64,000 nt of DNA, taken from contig NZ_JANADO010000001.1 in the NCBI RefSeq assembly GCF_024199845.1, forward strand, positions 372,001 through 436,000. The letters run 5' to 3'. A program made the position numbers and the translations under genes. The DNA is from Bradyrhizobium sp. CCGB12. GTDB lineage: Bacteria > Pseudomonadota > Alphaproteobacteria > Rhizobiales > Xanthobacteraceae. Below, one piece after another: positions 62,370-64,000 of the stretch. Under the pieces are notes generated by a model that saw nothing but the letters and a program-made list of their open reading frames with translations, made no database searches and was not told the DNA's origin. Position 1 is the stretch's first letter. Every line of letters starts with the position of its first letter.

Positions 62370-64000
62370 CTACTTCGCCAGCTTGCGCACGGCCTCGTCC
62401 ACGCTGTGGAAGACATGCTCGCGGGGCAGGGCATCGAACAATCTGAAGCGCTCGAACGCGTCCTGCGCGCGCACGGATTCCAGCCGCGCCAGCGCGACCG
62501 TGACGCCCTGCTCGCGGCAGGCCTTGAAGATATCGAGCAGGATCTGTGCGGCGGTGAAGTCGATCTCCACCATGCCGCTGGCCTCCAGCACCAGCAGTTG
62601 CGGCGTCGCTGTGCCGAGCACTTTCGCCACGTCGCTGCGAAAACCCGGAGCGTTGAGGAACGAGAGCGGCGCCTGGAGCCCGATCACGGCAACGCCCGCG
62701 ATGCGCTCGCCCGTGATGTGCGGATGCGCCGGCCACCAGATCGTGGTGCCCGGCACGCGCTCGAACTCGACGAGCCGCGCGCGAGTCGTGCTCCAGATGC
62801 CGTGCAGCAGCGACAGCATGATGCCGAGGAATGCGCCCTGCTCGATCGGCAGCACGATGATCAGTGCAGCGGTGGCGACGATCAGCAGGAATTCGCTTCG
62901 AGTTTGGCGGTAAATGGTGACGATCTGCTTCACCCGGACAATGCGCAGCGCCACGAACAGCAGGATGCCGCCGAGCGCCGCGTCTGGAACATGCCGCAGG
63001 AGACCCGTGCCGAATGCGAGCAGCGCCAGCACGATTGTCCCGGCGGCAAGACCTGCGAGCTGCGATTGGCCGCCGGTCTCCGCCACGATGCCAGTTCGCG
63101 GCGGACTGGCATTGACCGGAAAGGCGCCGAACAGGCCGGACAGCACGCTGCCGGCACCGACGCCGAGGAAATCGCGGTCGACGTCGGCAGGCTTGTCGGG
63201 ATCGGACGGAAACGACCGTGTCGTCGCGGCGGTCTGCACCATCACCACGACGGTGATCACGAAGGCGAGCGGCACGAGGCGCACCCATTGCTCCGGCGCA
63301 AGGTCGGGCAGGGTTGGCCGCGGCAGCGTGCCCGGCACTGCGCCGACCACGTTGACGCCCTTGCTCTCGAGGCCGAGCGCGACCACGGCCAGCGTCGCGC
63401 CGGCGAGCCCGATCAGCGCGCCGGGAATTTTTGCACTGACCCTCTCGGAGACAAAGACCACGGCGAGCACGCCGAGGCCGATGCCCAGCGTGAAGGGATT
63501 GGTGCGGCCGAGCTCGCTTGCCAGCACGCCGATGCGATCGAGCATCGGCCCGCTCGGCGATCGCAGCCCGAGCACACCCGGCAATTGCGACACGATGATG
63601 TGGACCGAGATGCCGGCGAGGAAGCCGACCGTCACCGGCACCGACAGGAGATTGGCGATGCCGCCGAGACGGAAGACGCCGCCGGCGAGCATCATCGCGC
63701 CGACGAGCAGCGCGAGCGCGATCGCAAGCCCCTGATATTCGGGCGAACCGGTGGCCGCGAGCGCCGCAAGCCCGCCGGCGAAGATCGGCGTGATCGTGGA
63801 ATCCGCGCCGCAGGACAGGAAGCGGTTGCCGCCGAGCAGCGCGAAGCCGAGCGAGCCCGCCATGAACGCGAAGAAGCCGATCTGTGGTGCGAAGCCGCCC
63901 AGCCGCGCCGTGGCCATCTGCTCGGGGATCGCGATCGCCGCCAGCGTCAGCCCGGCCATGAGGTCGCCGGGCAGGGAGTATGACGCGAGTGAGCGAAACA
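62370..64000 (-). CDS. SulP family inorganic anion transporter with STAS domain (5' end beyond window)
   Basis: A secondary anion (sulfate/bicarbonate-type) transporter of the inner membrane. The frame has no stop to base 64000: upstream of the ATG at 63959 it continues with SLASYSLPGDL, the normal SulP lead-in, so the true start lies outside. Visible are AGLTLAAIAIPEQMATARLGG (the first SulP helix), about ten further membrane segments, NASPPRTGIVAETGGQSQLAG, and a C-terminal STAS domain (LVLEASGMVEIDFTAAQILLDIFK). The substrate is not resolved by sequence. Confidence 0.93.
   Translation of the reverse strand, partial: FRSLASYSLPGDLMAGLTLAAIAIPEQMATARLGGFAPQIGFFAFMAGSLGFALLGGNRFLSCGADSTITPIFAGGLAALAATGSPEYQGLAIALALLVGAMMLAGGVFRLGGIANLLSVPVTVGFLAGISVHIIVSQLPGVLGLRSPSGPMLDRIGVLASELGRTNPFTLGIGLGVLAVVFVSERVSAKIPGALIGLAGATLAVVALGLESKGVNVVGAVPGTLPRPTLPDLAPEQWVRLVPLAFVITVVVMVQTAATTRSFPSDPDKPADVDRDFLGVGAGSVLSGLFGAFPVNASPPRTGIVAETGGQSQLAGLAAGTIVLALLAFGTGLLRHVPDAALGGILLFVALRIVRVKQIVTIYRQTRSEFLLIVATAALIIVLPIEQGAFLGIMLSLLHGIWSTTRARLVEFERVPGTTIWWPAHPHITGERIAGVAVIGLQAPLSFLNAPGFRSDVAKVLGTATPQLLVLEASGMVEIDFTAAQILLDIFKACREQGVTVALARLESVRAQDAFERFRLFDALPREHVFHSVDEAVRKLAK

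Noticed and set aside
62406..63983. 525-aa plus-strand frame opposite SulP
   Set aside because: The minus frame is a typical SulP transporter; the plus frame is a polar shadow rich in Arg, Asp and His.

Overview
This is a GC-rich window with an alphaproteobacterial gene order that fits Bradyrhizobium or a close relative in the Rhizobiales. That identification is inferred from three things: the division/cell-wall cluster layout (murD-ftsW-murG-murC-murB-ddl-ftsQ-ftsA-ftsZ-lpxC-bamD-recN-ligA), protein features such as the long Ala/Pro linker of FtsZ, and the many extragenic palindromes. No rRNA, tRNA or CRISPR array was seen.

Region 1 (1-19691, + strand) is the end of the dcw cluster. It covers peptidoglycan precursor synthesis (murD 3' end, murG, murC, murB, a divergent ddl), the SEDS glycosyltransferase FtsW, the divisome genes ftsQ/ftsA/ftsZ, then lipid A synthesis (lpxC), outer-membrane assembly (bamD), DNA repair (recN) and replication/repair ligation (ligA). 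Between recN and ligA lies a GIY-YIG nuclease gene on the opposite strand. It is flanked by two copies of an ~80-bp palindrome and is disrupted by an IS630-type element inserted at TA; removing the element and one TA restores a 95-codon reading frame exactly.

Region 2 (19.7-31.9 kb) is a mixed housekeeping stretch: a Bcr/CflA-type efflux pump, aminopeptidase P, PrmA, a lone Flp pilin with a TTG start, a phytoene-dehydrogenase-like flavoprotein, a membrane-fused spermidine-synthase-like protein, a secreted glycerophosphodiesterase, a YkuD L,D-transpeptidase and a glycine-zipper envelope protein. Region 3 (32-40 kb) has an ABC-2 exporter, two alpha/beta hydrolases, a CGNR-type regulator divergent from one of them, an orphan amino-acid-type binding protein in an operon with a cytochrome P450, and MarR and TetR regulators.

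Region 4 (40.2-47.7 kb) looks accessory and surface-related: two lipoproteins, a LysM-carrying hydrolase paralogous to one in region 3, a 1011-aa protein with FecR-like and VCBS domains, and, divergently, a secreted FecR-domain protein followed by a TPR protein. The FecR-like domains on the two sides of the divergent promoter are visibly homologous.

Region 5 (47.7-64 kb) holds a tartrate/D-malate dehydrogenase gene divergent from a LysR regulator, aspartate dehydrogenase, a PQQ-type sugar dehydrogenase, a probable three-gene lipid-modification operon (Mpo1/DUF962, extended SDR, ICMT-like methyltransferase), an OmpA-domain/Cys-rich pair, an orphan HicB-like protein coupled to uvrD, a thioesterase, a FAD-linked 2-hydroxyacid dehydrogenase and the 3' part of a SulP transporter that runs off the window. 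One of the palindromic repeats seen between genes also lies in frame inside uvrD.

About nine families of palindromic repeats sit between genes, several in two or more copies. The strongest candidates for something undescribed are the GIY-YIG gene nested between two copies of the same palindrome, the palindrome domesticated inside UvrD, and the divergent FecR/VCBS/TPR surface locus.
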